Source: an uncultured cyanobacterium
GTDB taxonomy: Bacteria; Cyanobacteriota; Cyanobacteriia; Thermostichales; Thermostichaceae
Assembly: GCA_937944885.1 (NCBI GenBank)
Contig: CALFBB010000016.1
Span: 124,001-188,000 of the forward strand
Direction of reading: 5' to 3'
DNA: 64,000 nucleotides
This document shows positions 10,205 to 19,690 of the stretch, piece after piece. The position numbers and the translations under genes were made by a program. How positions within the stretch are numbered: position 1 is the stretch's first letter; each line of letters begins with the position of its first letter. The notes under the pieces were generated by a model. It ran no database searches. It saw nothing but the letters and a program-made list of their open reading frames with translations, and was not told where the DNA came from.

Positions 10205-10927
10205 TTACTCAGAAGCTGACTGCAGCCGAAAAGGATTAAAATCCGTAGCAACATCAAAACAATCTTCCTCCTCCTGCCGCTTCAGCCAGTAGGTTATAAG
10301 GTAAGTAAGGGGGGTACACACAGCCTCAACTCCACACTTAAACAGGTAGTTGGAGAGAATCAAGCTACCCAACCCAGGAAATACCCCCAGAAAAGCAATG
10401 ACCACAAACAACCCTGTATCCACCGCCTGACCCACCAACGTTGAGCCGATCGTGCGCGTCCACAGCCACTTTCCCTGCGTCCACACCTTCATGCGGGCCA
10501 GCACATAGGCATTGCTAAAACTTCCCGCCCAATAGGCAATCAAGCTGGCCAAGACAATACGCGGCGTCAAACCCAAAATCTGATCGTAAGCTTCCTGATA
10601 GGGCCAATCGGGAGCCGGCGGCAGGGATCCCACGATCATGAACGTCACCGACATCAGGGCTGCAGCAATAAACCCCAACCAGATAACGCGCCGCGAGCGA
10701 GCATAGCCGTACACTTCCGTGAGAATATCGCCAAAAATGTAGCTGAGGGGAAACAAGATGGTACCGCCGTCAAAGGTGAAGGGCCCCAAAACCAGGATCT
10801 TGCTGGAGGCTACATTAGAGATGAGCAAAACGGCTACGAACAGGGCCGTTACCGCATCCAGGTGGCGATAGGCACGTGCAGTCATAGAGAAATCATCCCA
10901 GGTGTTTTCGTATTTGTCGTAGCTCAT
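10205..10927 (-). CDS. yhhQ: YhhQ-family queuosine-precursor transporter
   Basis: A six-helix inner-membrane protein (240 residues) of the VUT/YhhQ family. Studied members import 7-cyano-7-deazaguanine or related queuosine precursors. Conserved signs are the first helix with LLISNVASSKI, FPLSYIFGDILTEVYGYARSRRVIW, and FDGGTILFP. The ATG at 10927 overlaps the end of the response-regulator gene by 35 bp. A second in-frame ATG at 10885 (MTARAYRHLD) removes the overlap and places the start nearer the usual family N-terminus; neither has a strong ribosome-binding site. The overlap suggests co-transcription with the regulator, although no functional link is evident. Confidence 0.88.
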   Translation of the reverse strand: MSYDKYENTWDDFSMTARAYRHLDAVTALFVAVLLISNVASSKILVLGPFTFDGGTILFPLSYIFGDILTEVYGYARSRRVIWLGFIAAALMSVTFMIVGSLPPAPDWPYQEAYDQILGLTPRIVLASLIAYWAGSFSNAYVLARMKVWTQGKWLWTRTIGSTLVGQAVDTGLFVVIAFLGVFPGLGSLILSNYLFKCGVEAVCTPLTYLITYWLKRQEEEDCFDVATDFNPFRLQSASE

Positions 10928-11543
10928 TGAGGATCAAAGCCAAGCCGCGGGTGTGCTGCTCTAGCTCGGTAGTGAGCTTCTCAATCCGCGCTTCCAAATT
11001 CTTACTGTGGACCTCTTGGCTATCCAGGCGCTGGTTCACACCGGAAAGCCGCGTCACCACCTCCCGTTGGATCAAGTTTTCCACGCCCTGAATCAGCAGT
11101 GTTTCAATCGCAGTCAGCTTGTGCAAAATCAGCTGGGTGTTATCTTCAGAGGCTGTCTGCGGCACCACCGCAGGGGCCACCTGCAGGGTCTTACGGATTT
11201 GCGAGAGGAGAGCATCCGCCTCAAAGGGTTTTTCAATAAAATCAAACCCAACAAACGGCTCGGGAATCCGGGAGGTCACCTGTTCTTTTAACCCCGACAT
11301 CATGATTACGGGGGTACTTTTGAGGCTCTCTTCGCGGCGGATTGCTTGCAAGGTGTCGTAGCCATCCATCTTTGGCATGACAAAATCCAACAGGATCAGG
11401 TCAGGATGGTGCTTTTTGGCGGTTTCTAAGCCGGTGATGCCGTCTTTGGCTTCTAGCACCTCAAACTGGTCAGCCAGGATGCTGGCCACCATCTTGCGAA
11501 TCATGATGCTGTCGTCAATCACCAAAACCGTTTTGGTTGTCAT
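10893..11543 (-). CDS. CheY-like response regulator with C-terminal coiled coil
   Basis: A 216-residue cytosolic signalling protein. Residues about 4-120 form a receiver domain: VLVIDDSIMIRK, the phospho-acceptor Asp in LILLDFVMPKMDG, and the conserved Lys in FIEKPF. There is no DNA-binding or enzymatic output domain. From about residue 140 to the end the sequence is Leu/Gln/Glu-rich and looks like a coiled coil, so the output is probably protein-protein interaction or dimerisation. The ATG at 11543 (MTTKTVLVI) starts directly at the domain; a longer frame would add 25 residues of no recognisable kind. No partner kinase is adjacent. Confidence 0.87.
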   Translation of the reverse strand: MTTKTVLVIDDSIMIRKMVASILADQFEVLEAKDGITGLETAKKHHPDLILLDFVMPKMDGYDTLQAIRREESLKSTPVIMMSGLKEQVTSRIPEPFVGFDFIEKPFEADALLSQIRKTLQVAPAVVPQTASEDNTQLILHKLTAIETLLIQGVENLIQREVVTRLSGVNQRLDSQEVHSKNLEARIEKLTTELEQHTRGLALILNELRQIRKHLG

Positions 11544-11776
11544 GCCAGCGCTGCTCCATCCTCTCAGTTGGCGCACCTGCACAGGGTGAATCTCACCGAT
11601 CGAGATCGACCAGATCAATCACTAGGGTACCCTCCCCTTTAGGCAAATGGGTGGTGTCCGCGGGAACTTACCCCTTGAGCCAATGTGCGACACTCTTTCT
11701 ACCCAGATCGGCAGCCAGAAGGAGCGCTCGCTATAATCGATGTAAACAAAAATGAAGTATTCGCAACTCGCAGATC

Positions 11777-12895
11777 ATGAGCATGCAGCTGAGCCCCGAG
11801 TTACCCCTGCCGATCCCCTCTTCTGTTGGGGAAGCCGCCTATCGCGCCTTTCAGTGGAGCAAAAATGTCTTTGGCCTAGCCCACAAAGCTCTTGCCACGC
11901 AAGCTTCTGACTTGATGCTCTCCTTGCTCAGAGATCTGCAAACTCTTTCTTCAGGAAAGTCTATTCCCCCACGGACACGAGTGGGTATTAGCGCTGCCAC
12001 ACTGCAGATTTTGCGGGCTCGATACGAGCAACTTTTGCACAGGGATTGGCAAGATGCCGAAGCGGGATATTACCCGCACGCGCTGCTCTTCGACAACCCT
12101 TGGTTAGATTTTGCCCGCTACTACCCGCAGGTGTGGTTGGATCTGCCACAAATTGCCCGACGGGTATACAACAAGCGCTATCAAGAGTTTTCTCAAGATA
12201 TCTCTACCGAAGGTTACCCGAAGTACTACTTGCAAAACTTCCATTACCAAACCAATGGCTACCTGAGTGATGACTCTGCTGCTCTCTACGACCTGCAGGT
12301 GGAATTGTTGTTTGGTGGCACGGCAGATGCGATGCGCCGTCGAATCATCCCTCTGCTCAAGGATGCTCTGGATCCGGCGTTGGTCAGTCCCCATCTACTG
12401 GATGTAGCCTGTGGTACGGGACGAACGCTGCGCATGTTACGGGGATCCCTGCCCAAAGCCGCCCTCTACGGGTTGGATCTTTCGGCTGCCTATCTGCGCA
12501 AGGCCAACCAGCTTTTACAGGAGCTGCCGGAGGAGCTACCGCAACTGCTGCAGGCCAACGCTGAGGCAATGCCCTATGCAGATGCCACCTTCGATGCAGT
12601 CACCAGTGTTTTTCTGTTTCATGAGTTGCCCGCTGTGGCCCGCCAGAATGTGATCAATGAGATGAGCCGGGTGGTCAAACCAGGGGGATGGATTGTGATT
12701 TGTGACTCCATCCAACTGCTTGACTCGCCGCAGCTAGAGGAAACAATGGAAGCCTTTGTGCACACCTTTCATGAACCCTACTACCGCGACTATATCCGCG
12801 ATGATTTGGGAGAACGGTTGCAACAGGCGGGTTGTGAGGTGGTGCGGCGAGAAACCCACTACGTCAGCACCTATATCTTGGCTCGTAAACAGTAA
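11777..12895 (+). CDS. Class I SAM-dependent methyltransferase with N-terminal extension
   Basis: A 372-residue protein. The last 180 residues are a UbiE/COQ5-like Rossmann methyltransferase: LDVACGTGRTLRML binds S-adenosylmethionine, LYGLDLSAAYL carries the acidic residue of strand 2, and AMPYADATFDAV and VFLFHEL follow. The first 190 residues are specific to this protein, rich in Tyr and aromatic residues (the region around residues 90-150), and may form a substrate-binding cap. The methylated substrate is unknown. The ATG at 11777 is followed closely by another at 11783. It appears monocistronic. Confidence 0.82.
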   Translation: MSMQLSPELPLPIPSSVGEAAYRAFQWSKNVFGLAHKALATQASDLMLSLLRDLQTLSSGKSIPPRTRVGISAATLQILRARYEQLLHRDWQDAEAGYYPHALLFDNPWLDFARYYPQVWLDLPQIARRVYNKRYQEFSQDISTEGYPKYYLQNFHYQTNGYLSDDSAALYDLQVELLFGGTADAMRRRIIPLLKDALDPALVSPHLLDVACGTGRTLRMLRGSLPKAALYGLDLSAAYLRKANQLLQELPEELPQLLQANAEAMPYADATFDAVTSVFLFHELPAVARQNVINEMSRVVKPGGWIVICDSIQLLDSPQLEETMEAFVHTFHEPYYRDYIRDDLGERLQQAGCEVVRRETHYVSTYILARKQ

Positions 12896-13084
12896 GGGCC
12901 GATCTGGACAAGGGACTTGAATCCTGTAGGACCTCAACCCAGGAAGCCGAACTGCAGCTATTGGTCCAGAGGATGTATAGTGGTGGTAGATACAATCTTC
13001 AGATAGAAGGCCGGGTCATTCATTATCCCGAGCTGAAAATCCTTGGGTGCAAGGCTATCGGAACCTTTTCTTGTGCTTAGGCTC

Positions 13085-13534
13085 ATGTCCTACTCAACTG
13101 GATCCCTCCGCGCCGGCATCACTGCCCTGAAGCAGGAGCGTTACCTGGAGGCGATCAACTTATTGGAATCTTTCTGCTACTGCTGTTCGATTCAAGAGGG
13201 TACATCTCGCCGGCTGAGCGAGCGCAAGGGCTCTCATATGGAGCCCTCAGAATGTCTGCTGGCCCAGGTTGCCCTGGTGATGGCTTACCAGCGTAGCGGT
13301 GACTTGGAGCGCTCTACAGCCCTTTGCCAGGAACTCCTAGAACAGGAAGGGGAAACCTGGGCCCAAAAATGGGCTGCACAGGCTCTTCCCACCCTCAAGC
13401 AGGCTGCCGAACACTACATGCCCCCTGAAGAGCTGATGACTCGCTTGCCCCCTGTGCAACAGTTGGAGGAGTGTCAGCCCCTCTGTAGCTCTCGGGATCC
13501 GGCTCCGCATTTGCTCAAATCTGCCCATTTCTAA
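13085..13534 (+). CDS. TPR-like protein of unknown function
   Basis: A 149-residue protein made mostly of amphipathic helices. Residues about 5-30 (LRAGITALKQERYLEAINLL) and 60-90 (LLAQVALVMAYQRSGDLERS) have the spacing of tetratricopeptide helices, suggesting a small protein-binding scaffold. A Cys-Tyr-Cys-Cys cluster lies near residue 37. The ATG at 13085 is preceded by AGG at a short distance; an upstream TTG at 13043 is less likely. The gene ends 13 bp before the next long frame and 79 bp before the probable ycf54 start, so the two are probably co-transcribed. I do not recognise a specific family. Confidence 0.65.
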   Translation: MSYSTGSLRAGITALKQERYLEAINLLESFCYCCSIQEGTSRRLSERKGSHMEPSECLLAQVALVMAYQRSGDLERSTALCQELLEQEGETWAQKWAAQALPTLKQAAEHYMPPEELMTRLPPVQQLEECQPLCSSRDPAPHLLKSAHF

Positions 13535-13613
13535 ACCGTGTGGGGGTATGATGCGCTTTGGCTGTGGATCCCAGCCTGGCCTGCTTTTTGATGCCCTTTA
13601 CCTGCTAGGACGT

Positions 13614-13958
13614 ATGTCTGCTGCCGAACCTATCACCTATTACTTTTTGGCTGCTAGCTTATCTTTTTTGCGCTCTGAACCCTTGGAGGAGGTGTTAGAA
13701 GAGCGACGTCGGCACTATGAAGAGCATAACCGTCCTATCGATTTTTTCTGGGTGCCGGAGCCTGCGTTTTTGGAAACGGCGGCCCTTAAGCCGGTACGGG
13801 ACAAGCTGAAGGGGGCTGTGGGAGCAGTGGTTTCTACCGATGCCGATTTCATCCGTTGGTTGAGTCTGCGTCTAACCTTTGTGGAAAGGGGGAGTTTTGT
13901 AGCCCCTAGTCCTTCTATTCCGGATCCCTTGCGCTCCTTGGCCACAGCAGAAGGGTAG
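13614..13958 (+). CDS. ycf54: Ycf54-family factor of Mg-protoporphyrin ester cyclase
   Basis: A small soluble protein needed in cyanobacteria and chloroplasts for the oxidative (AcsF) Mg-protoporphyrin IX monomethyl ester cyclase of chlorophyll synthesis. From the ATG at 13614 it has 114 residues, the usual size. Typical landmarks are ITYYFLAASLSFL near the start, EPLEEVLEERRRHY, the DFFWVPEPAFL segment, the VVSTDADFIRWLSLRL helix and the C-terminal PSPSIPDPLRSL. The frame is open back to an ATG at 13548, but those 22 extra residues are not part of the family. No acsF gene is in this window. Confidence 0.9.
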   Translation: MSAAEPITYYFLAASLSFLRSEPLEEVLEERRRHYEEHNRPIDFFWVPEPAFLETAALKPVRDKLKGAVGAVVSTDADFIRWLSLRLTFVERGSFVAPSPSIPDPLRSLATAEG

Positions 13959-14105
13959 GCCTTACGATTTGGTTTTTGTTCTTTGTTTGCAGAATCTGGC
14001 GGGATAAGATCGGGGCACCTCATTTTCAGCCTTGACTTACGTTGGTACCTGATTGAGGTCCCGACAAAGGCTGGAAAGATGGGGGTGAGTCACAGCGGGA
14101 GCACT

Positions 14106-15671
14106 ATGACCTTGGAGCAACGATGGGATGGATCAGAAGGGAAGCAGGATTCCTACCCCTTGTATCCTGAGCCTGAGAATTTGCTTGCGCTCCCTACTCT
14201 AGAGGCAGGTTCGGACTACGGTTCAGGTTCCTCTTCATCAGATCCATCGGACCTAGAGACTGTTCCCGCTCAGTCTGAGACGGATGTGCTCCTCCCTTCC
14301 CCAGAAGCTGAGCAGCCTGAAGTCAAAGATGAGCTCAAGGAGGAGAGGAAAGATATATCTCGGCCAGGGTTGGAGAATTTTTTTGCTGTCTTACGCCGAC
14401 GCAATTTTCTGCTGCTGTGGATGGGGCAGATATGCTCCCAGTTGGCCGATAAAGTTTTGCTGGTATTGTTGATCGGGTTGATCTCCAGTCAATTTCAGCC
14501 ACAAGGGGCTTCCATCAGCGGTTGGGTATCGGCCATCATGCTGGCCTTTACACTACCGGCAATGTTGTTTGGCAGTATAGCCGGAGTCTTTGTCGATCGC
14601 TGGCTGAAAAAAAGTGTTTTGGTGGCCTCAAACCTGCTGCGGGGGATCCTGGTGCTGTTGTTGCCGCCCCTGCTGTGGTTGACTGCCGGTCGTGAGCTGT
14701 GGCCGGGGATCCCCTTAGGGTTTGCTGGCCTTTTACTGGTGAGCTTTGCCGTTTCCACCTTGACCCAGTTTTTTGCCCCGGCAGAACAGGCAACTTTGCC
14801 TTTAATTTTACCGAAACAGGATCTGTTGGCGGCCAACTCCCTTTACACCACAACGATGATGGCTTCGGTGATCGTCGGGTTTGCGATTGGGGAGCCTTTG
14901 TTAAGGTTGGCGGACCATTGGGTGCGCATCTGGTTACCGGGTCTAGAGGTGGGGCCGGAATTGCTGGTGGGAGCAACTTACCTTTTGGCGGGATCCCTGT
15001 TGTTGCTCCTACAACCGCACGAGAAATTGGAACCTCACCGTCAGGATGCACCCCATTTGTGGGAGGATCTCCAACTGGGCCTGCAATACATTGGCCAAGT
15101 ACCGGCTATTAAGGCTGCTCTAGTACAAGTGGTGGTGCTTTACTCACTGTTTGCAGCACTGGCGGTACTGGCGGTCCGCATGGCGGAGGTGATGGTGGAG
15201 CTGGAGCCGGATCAATTTGGGGTGTTGCTGGCTGCTGCCGGGTTGGGCATGGCCATCGGGGCCTTTTGGGTGGGCCATACAGGCCGACAGGTAAGTCGCC
15301 GCGCTTGGAGCGGGTTGGGCTCGGTGCTGCTCTGTGTAGCCTTAGTATCCTTGGCCTGGACAACGGATTGGTTGTTTGCCAGTTTGGGGTTGATTGCCCT
15401 CCTAGGTTGTGCTGGGGCGCTAGTGGCGGTGCCGATGCAAACCTTGATCCAGGAGGAAACTCCTGAACAGCTGCGGGGCAAGGTCTTTGGTTTGCAAAAC
15501 AATGTGGCCAATATTGCCCTGAGCTTGCCCTTGGTGCTGACGGGAGTGGCAGAGACCTACTTGGGTTTATTCTGGGTTTTTCTTGGGCTGGCGGTTACGG
15601 CAGGGTTGTCCGGTCTCTACACTTGGGCTCTGCTAGGGCATGAGGGAAAAGGACATCTCCCTCTGCTGTGA
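14106..15671 (+). CDS. MFS transporter (EntS/MFS_3-like exporter)
   Basis: A polytopic inner-membrane carrier of about 521 residues from the ATG at 14106, which is preceded by GGGAG at good spacing; starts at 14079 (ATG) or 13983 (TTG) would only lengthen the hydrophilic N-terminus. The first 85 residues are acidic, Ser/Pro/Glu-rich and probably disordered in the cytosol. Twelve hydrophobic segments follow, starting at RRRNFLLLWMGQICSQLADK, a motif typical of the MFS_3 branch, with GSIAGVFVDRWLKKSVLV as the loop 2-3 motif and an EETPEQLRGKVFGLQN loop between helices 10 and 11. Family members export siderophores, drugs or metabolites. The substrate here is unknown. Confidence 0.86.
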   Translation: MTLEQRWDGSEGKQDSYPLYPEPENLLALPTLEAGSDYGSGSSSSDPSDLETVPAQSETDVLLPSPEAEQPEVKDELKEERKDISRPGLENFFAVLRRRNFLLLWMGQICSQLADKVLLVLLIGLISSQFQPQGASISGWVSAIMLAFTLPAMLFGSIAGVFVDRWLKKSVLVASNLLRGILVLLLPPLLWLTAGRELWPGIPLGFAGLLLVSFAVSTLTQFFAPAEQATLPLILPKQDLLAANSLYTTTMMASVIVGFAIGEPLLRLADHWVRIWLPGLEVGPELLVGATYLLAGSLLLLLQPHEKLEPHRQDAPHLWEDLQLGLQYIGQVPAIKAALVQVVVLYSLFAALAVLAVRMAEVMVELEPDQFGVLLAAAGLGMAIGAFWVGHTGRQVSRRAWSGLGSVLLCVALVSLAWTTDWLFASLGLIALLGCAGALVAVPMQTLIQEETPEQLRGKVFGLQNNVANIALSLPLVLTGVAETYLGLFWVFLGLAVTAGLSGLYTWALLGHEGKGHLPLL

Positions 15672-15754
15672 CCTCCTGCCAACACCGTTAGCGCAGCCTG
15701 CCCATAGGGCTTAGCCCCTGCTGTGCAGCCGGCCTTGGCGGGATGAGCGTCAAA

Positions 15755-17263
15755 TTAAAGTTCGTAACCAAACAAGCGCGGATCGGCTGCTTTCAGGCTG
15801 AGATCCGCCAAGCCGTATTCTGCCCAACGGCGATTGACCAACTCTACTACCGCCGGGTCGGAGGTAAGCGGATCCCGCCAGAGGGAATCGGTTTCTGGGG
15901 GGATCTTGGTGGTAGCATCGATACCCATTTTCCCCCCCAGGCCGCGTTTTTCGGTAGCAAAATCCAGTGAATCAAAGGGATTATCCGGCAGAATAAACAC
16001 ATCCCGCTGCGGATCCACCCGGGAACAGAGGCACCAAACCACCGCCCGTGGATCGCGGACATTGATATCTTTGTCTACAACAATCACAAACTTGGTATAG
16101 CTGAACTGGGGTAGGGCACTCCAGAAGGCGAGGGCCGCCCGCCGCGCTTGTCCGGGATAGGCTTTGTCGATGGAGAGAATGGCTGCTTTGTAACCAAGGG
16201 CCTCCATGGGTAGAAAAAAATCCACGATCTCCGGCACCTGCTGCCGCAGAATAGGAGTATAAACCCGGTTTAGGGCCAAGGCCATCATGTCGTTCTCTTT
16301 GGGGGGCTTGCCGCTGAAGGTAGTCAGATAAATCGGATTGCGGCGGTGGGTAAGGCAGTGAAAACGAATTAAGGGGGCTTGCTCATTGCGCGGGCCATAG
16401 TAGCCAATGTGATCTCCTGCTGGGCCATCAGGAGCCACTTCACCGGGGGTGATCGTGCCTTCCAAGACTATCTCCGCGTGGGCAGGCACCTGCAGGTTGA
16501 CGGTCTTACATTGGGCTAGGTGTAATCCTTCCCCAGCGTAAAGGCCGGCGAACAGCCATTCCGACAAATCCACCGGTACCGGTGTTGCGGCTGCCATAAT
16601 CACCAGAGGATCCACCCCGACGGCAACAGCCACTTCCAGCTTTTGGCCTCGGGCAGCGGCTTTGCGCAAATGCCGGGTGGCCCCCCGCACCGACAGCCAC
16701 TGTACCGTCATGGTGTTGCGGCTTTGCAATTGCAGGCGATAAACCCCCACATTGGGGATACCATTTTCCGGATCCTTGGTTACCATCAAGCCCAGGGTGA
16801 GCACCCGTCCGGCATCCTTGGGATACACCCGCAGCAGCGGCAATTGGGTCAGATCCACTGCTTCTCCCTGCAACACCACTTGTTGGCAAGGGGGCAATAG
16901 GTCGCGGCTAGGTTTGGCCTTGAGTACACTCCACAGAGCTTGCCCCAGCTCCACTGCCTGGGAGAACTTTTTGGGAGGACGGGGCTGATAAAGGAGGGCC
17001 AATTTTTTACCCAGGCTCTCCAGCTCCTGGGGTTGCTCCATACCCATGGCCCAGCAGATGCGCTCCACTGTGCCCAGAACATTGATCAACAAGGGCAGAG
17101 GGGATCCCTTAACCCGCTCAAACAGCAACGCCGGTCCACCACAGGCCAGGAGGCGATCGGCAATCTCGGCAATTTCCAGATCAGGATCCACCTCCACAGG
17201 AATGCGGCGCAGCTGGCCACGGGATTCCAGTAGAGTAATGAAGCGACGCAAATCTCTGGGCAT
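15755..17263 (-). CDS. ubiD: UbiD-family prenylated-FMN decarboxylase
   Basis: A 502-residue cytosolic decarboxylase that uses prenylated FMN. In cyanobacteria the UbiD homologue is taken to decarboxylate 4-hydroxy-3-polyprenylbenzoate on the way to plastoquinone. Family features are MPRDLRRFITLLE at the start, a GGPALLFERVKG segment, the prFMN-proximal GATRHLRKAAARGQKLEVAVAVG region, and the strongly conserved GDHIGYYGPRNEQAPLIRFHC segment with the LTTFSGKPPKENDMM stretch. Length is close to the usual 490-500. The start ATG at 17263 fits homologues. No ubiX is in the window. It lies 62 bp upstream of an ABC permease stop codon on the same strand, with no evident functional link. Confidence 0.93.
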   Translation of the reverse strand: MPRDLRRFITLLESRGQLRRIPVEVDPDLEIAEIADRLLACGGPALLFERVKGSPLPLLINVLGTVERICWAMGMEQPQELESLGKKLALLYQPRPPKKFSQAVELGQALWSVLKAKPSRDLLPPCQQVVLQGEAVDLTQLPLLRVYPKDAGRVLTLGLMVTKDPENGIPNVGVYRLQLQSRNTMTVQWLSVRGATRHLRKAAARGQKLEVAVAVGVDPLVIMAAATPVPVDLSEWLFAGLYAGEGLHLAQCKTVNLQVPAHAEIVLEGTITPGEVAPDGPAGDHIGYYGPRNEQAPLIRFHCLTHRRNPIYLTTFSGKPPKENDMMALALNRVYTPILRQQVPEIVDFFLPMEALGYKAAILSIDKAYPGQARRAALAFWSALPQFSYTKFVIVVDKDINVRDPRAVVWCLCSRVDPQRDVFILPDNPFDSLDFATEKRGLGGKMGIDATTKIPPETDSLWRDPLTSDPAVVELVNRRWAEYGLADLSLKAADPRLFGYEL

Positions 17264-17325
17264 GAAGGCAAGGACTCCAACAGGGCAGATGTTCCTGTGG
17301 CATCGGAGGTTGGATCCCCGGCAAT

Positions 17326-18225
17326 TTACTTGTCGCGGGAGAGGGCAAAACCGCTCATAAACGGCTTTTGCAGAGCTATAAACACTATCACCGGCGGGAT
17401 GCTGGCGATGACTGCCCCCAACATCATCGGGCCATAGGAAGCGGAGCTATCTAGGTTCAACAGGGATTGCAACCCCACTTGCACCACTTGTCTCTCCCGT
17501 CCTTGGATGATCAGGCGTGGCCACAGGTACATATTCCAAGCGTAGACGAAGTGAATCACTGCCTGGGCCCCGATCGCGTTCCAACTGAGGGGAATTAACA
17601 CCTGGGTGAGAAATTGTAACGGGTTGGCCCCGTCCAATTGGGCTGCCTCGGCCAGTTCACCGGGGATGTTGGAAAAATGTTGCCGAAACAGAAACGTGGC
17701 AGTGGCACTGGCAAGAAAGGGCACAATCAGAGCGTAGTAGGTGGAGCCCCAGCCTAGATTGGTAACAAAACGCAGCAGAGCAAGAATCAGAATCTCGGTG
17801 GGCATCATCAAGGTGATCAGCACAAAGCCAAACACCAGCCATTTGCCCGGGAACCGGAAGTAAACAAATGCCAAGCCTGCCAACAAAGAGAAAACTGTTT
17901 TGCCAACGGTGATTGCCACGGCGACTAGGGTGCTGTTGAGCATGTAGCTGCCCAAGTGCCGGGACACCATCACCTGTTGCCAGTTAAACTCAAAGGAGGA
18001 ACCCAAGGTAAATTGATAGCGAAATACCTCAGCATTGTTTTGGGTGCTCACAATTAGCGCATAGAGCACCGGAAACCCCAGCACTAGGCAGGCCAGCCAC
18101 AGGCCCAAATGCACATACCAGCGCTCCGGGATCCAGCGCCAAGTTCGGGAAGGGCGACGGCTGAGTTGACTAAGAGGGTGGGCGGGAGCATGGGACTGTT
18201 GCGGATCCTGCAAAAGTTGAGCCAT
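17326..18225 (-). CDS. ABC transporter permease, UgpE/MalG type
   Basis: An inner-membrane permease of 299 residues from the carbohydrate-uptake (CUT1) class, with about six membrane helices. The EAA loop that contacts the ATPase is present as AEAAQLDGANPLQFLTQVLIPLSW. Overall it looks most like the second permease of glycerol-3-phosphate or sugar importers. The N-terminal 35 residues are polar and Gln/Pro-rich. No partner permease, binding protein or ATPase is adjacent: ubiD lies on one side and the divergent ebfC gene on the other. The missing parts must be encoded elsewhere if the transporter works. Confidence 0.88.
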   Translation of the reverse strand: MAQLLQDPQQSHAPAHPLSQLSRRPSRTWRWIPERWYVHLGLWLACLVLGFPVLYALIVSTQNNAEVFRYQFTLGSSFEFNWQQVMVSRHLGSYMLNSTLVAVAITVGKTVFSLLAGLAFVYFRFPGKWLVFGFVLITLMMPTEILILALLRFVTNLGWGSTYYALIVPFLASATATFLFRQHFSNIPGELAEAAQLDGANPLQFLTQVLIPLSWNAIGAQAVIHFVYAWNMYLWPRLIIQGRERQVVQVGLQSLLNLDSSASYGPMMLGAVIASIPPVIVFIALQKPFMSGFALSRDK

Positions 18226-18398
18226 CGTTCTTTGACCAAAGCGCCAGTGCTGCTGAGTAATGCCTACTTGGAGGATAATCGGACTGGGTTAACTTCTCCC
18301 TAAGAGATTTTGGCTCTTCTGTGAATTTTCAGGTACTTTTACCAACGGGAGGAAACGGGTAGAGTAGTACAGCAGCGATCTGTAGAGAAGAGGATCCC

Positions 18399-18734
18399 AT
18401 GACTCGAGGCTTTGGTCCATTCGGCAAAATTCAAGAAGCTCTCAAAAAAGCCCAAGAGGTACGCGATGGGGCTCAAAAGCTCCAGAAAGAGCTAGAAGAA
18501 ATGGAAATTGTTGGGGAGGCCGGCAATGGTTTGGTGAAGGTAACCGTCAATGGCAACCAAGAGCCTCTCAAGGTTTCCCTGGATCCTGAGGTTCTCAAGG
18601 AGGCCCCGGATGTGCTTGAAGACCTACTGCTGACGGCCATGGTGAACGCCTACACCCAGTCTGCTGAAACCATGCGCAAACGGATGGAAGAATTGACAGG
18701 CAACATTAGCCTACCGGGGTTGGGGTTGGGCTAA
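18399..18734 (+). CDS. ebfC: YbaB/EbfC nucleoid-associated protein
   Basis: A 111-residue DNA-binding protein of the YbaB/EbfC family, which forms tweezer-shaped dimers on the nucleoid. A charged N-terminal helix (IQEALKKAQEVRDGAQKLQ) and the central VTVNGNQEPLKVSLDPEVL strand region are diagnostic, followed by the C-terminal helix with LLTAMVNAYTQSAETM. It has a good ribosome-binding site (AGAGGA about 6 bases before the ATG). recR follows after 27 bp, the same ybaB-recR order found in many bacteria, which points to a shared transcript. Confidence 0.95.
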   Translation: MTRGFGPFGKIQEALKKAQEVRDGAQKLQKELEEMEIVGEAGNGLVKVTVNGNQEPLKVSLDPEVLKEAPDVLEDLLLTAMVNAYTQSAETMRKRMEELTGNISLPGLGLG

Positions 18735-18742
18735 CTTCAGCC

Positions 18743-18760
18743 CTTTCTGTACTTTCTGTA
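18743..18760. repeat. 9-bp perfect tandem duplication
   Basis: CTTTCTGTA occurs twice head to tail in the short gap between ebfC and recR. Confidence 0.9.
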
Positions 18761-18761
18761 T

Positions 18762-19361
18762 ATGTACACTCGTCCCCTGGCGCGTTTGATTGAAGAGCTT
18801 CAACGGCTTCCTGGTATTGGCTCCAAAACCGCTCAACGCCTGGCTTTGCATTTGATCAACCGGCCTGTTGCTGAGATTGAAGCCCTAGCCCAGGCTCTTC
18901 TAGAAGCCAAGCAGACGGTCAGGCACTGTTCCATCTGCTTCAACTGGTCGGCGGAGGATCCCTGTGAGATTTGTCGTTCTCCCCAACGGGATCCCTCCCT
19001 CTGCTGTGTGGTAGCAGAAGTCAAGGACCTGGTGGCTTTGGAACGAACCCGTGAGTTCAAGGGCCGTTATCACGTTTTGGGGGGGTTGATCTCCCCTATG
19101 AATGGGATTGGGGCCGATCAGCTGCACATTCGCGAGTTGGTAGGTCGGGTAGCCCGGGAGAAACCTAAGGAGCTAATCTTTGCCCTCAGCCCCAGTGTAG
19201 AGGGGGAGGTAACCATGCATGTGATCAAAGATTTCCTGGTACAGGTTTCCCCCGGCTTGCGTATGACCCGCCTGGCGTTTGGTCTGCCGATGGGATCCGA
19301 TCTGGAATATGCCGATGAAGTCACCCTAGCCCGTGCCCTAGAAGCTCGCCGCGAGCTGTAG
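18762..19361 (+). CDS. recR: Recombination mediator RecR
   Basis: A 199-residue component of the RecFOR pathway that helps load RecA onto gapped DNA. In order it shows the N-terminal helix-hairpin-helix ([19 protein letters not shown]), the zinc finger ([17 protein letters not shown], four Cys), the Toprim domain ([14 protein letters not shown] to PSVEGEVT) and the C-terminal Walker-B-like segment [22 protein letters not shown], which is typical of the family. Length is normal. The start ATG at 18762 follows the 9-bp duplication. Confidence 0.97.
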   Translation: MYTRPLARLIEELQRLPGIGSKTAQRLALHLINRPVAEIEALAQALLEAKQTVRHCSICFNWSAEDPCEICRSPQRDPSLCCVVAEVKDLVALERTREFKGRYHVLGGLISPMNGIGADQLHIRELVGRVAREKPKELIFALSPSVEGEVTMHVIKDFLVQVSPGLRMTRLAFGLPMGSDLEYADEVTLARALEARREL

Positions 19362-19690
19362 CAAGGCTCGCCAGTCACCCCTTCAATAGGTGCTTCCCCC
19401 AAAGTTTAAGTTGATGGCCTCCTCCGTGCCCATTTCCCACAGCTTCTGAAAACTGCTGCTGTCGTTGCCGTTCTATTTGGGATAGTCTGCCCTTTCCCTG
19501 TGCCACTCTACCTTGGTCAGCGTTGACAGCATGGATGAATTGATCTGGCCGGATGGAGGTTGGGATCCCTGATGAACCCCGACAAGGCGGTAAAATTAAT
19601 TTTAAGTTTGGGCTCGCACCTAGGGTTGTCAAGCATGTACCTTAGGCTTTTGCCCAAACCCAGACCTGTCTTGAAGGCGAAGGAGATCCC
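19362..19690. other. Intergenic region upstream of frr, 329 bp
   Basis: No gene is supported here. It contains an AT-rich palindromic patch (TTAATT centred near 19598) and, immediately before frr, the strong ribosome-binding site AAGGAGATCCC. In many bacteria pyrH precedes frr; it does not here, so frr probably has its own promoter in this stretch. Confidence 0.6.

Noticed and set aside
12904-12971. tRNA-like element on the minus strand: 7-bp inverted ends (TCTGGAC/GTCCAGA) with a T-loop-like GATTCAAGTCC.
   Set aside because: The total is only 68 bases, the T stem pairs over just three bases, and no proper D arm or anticodon loop with a 5' T can be drawn. It could be a decayed tRNA, but this is too weak to call.
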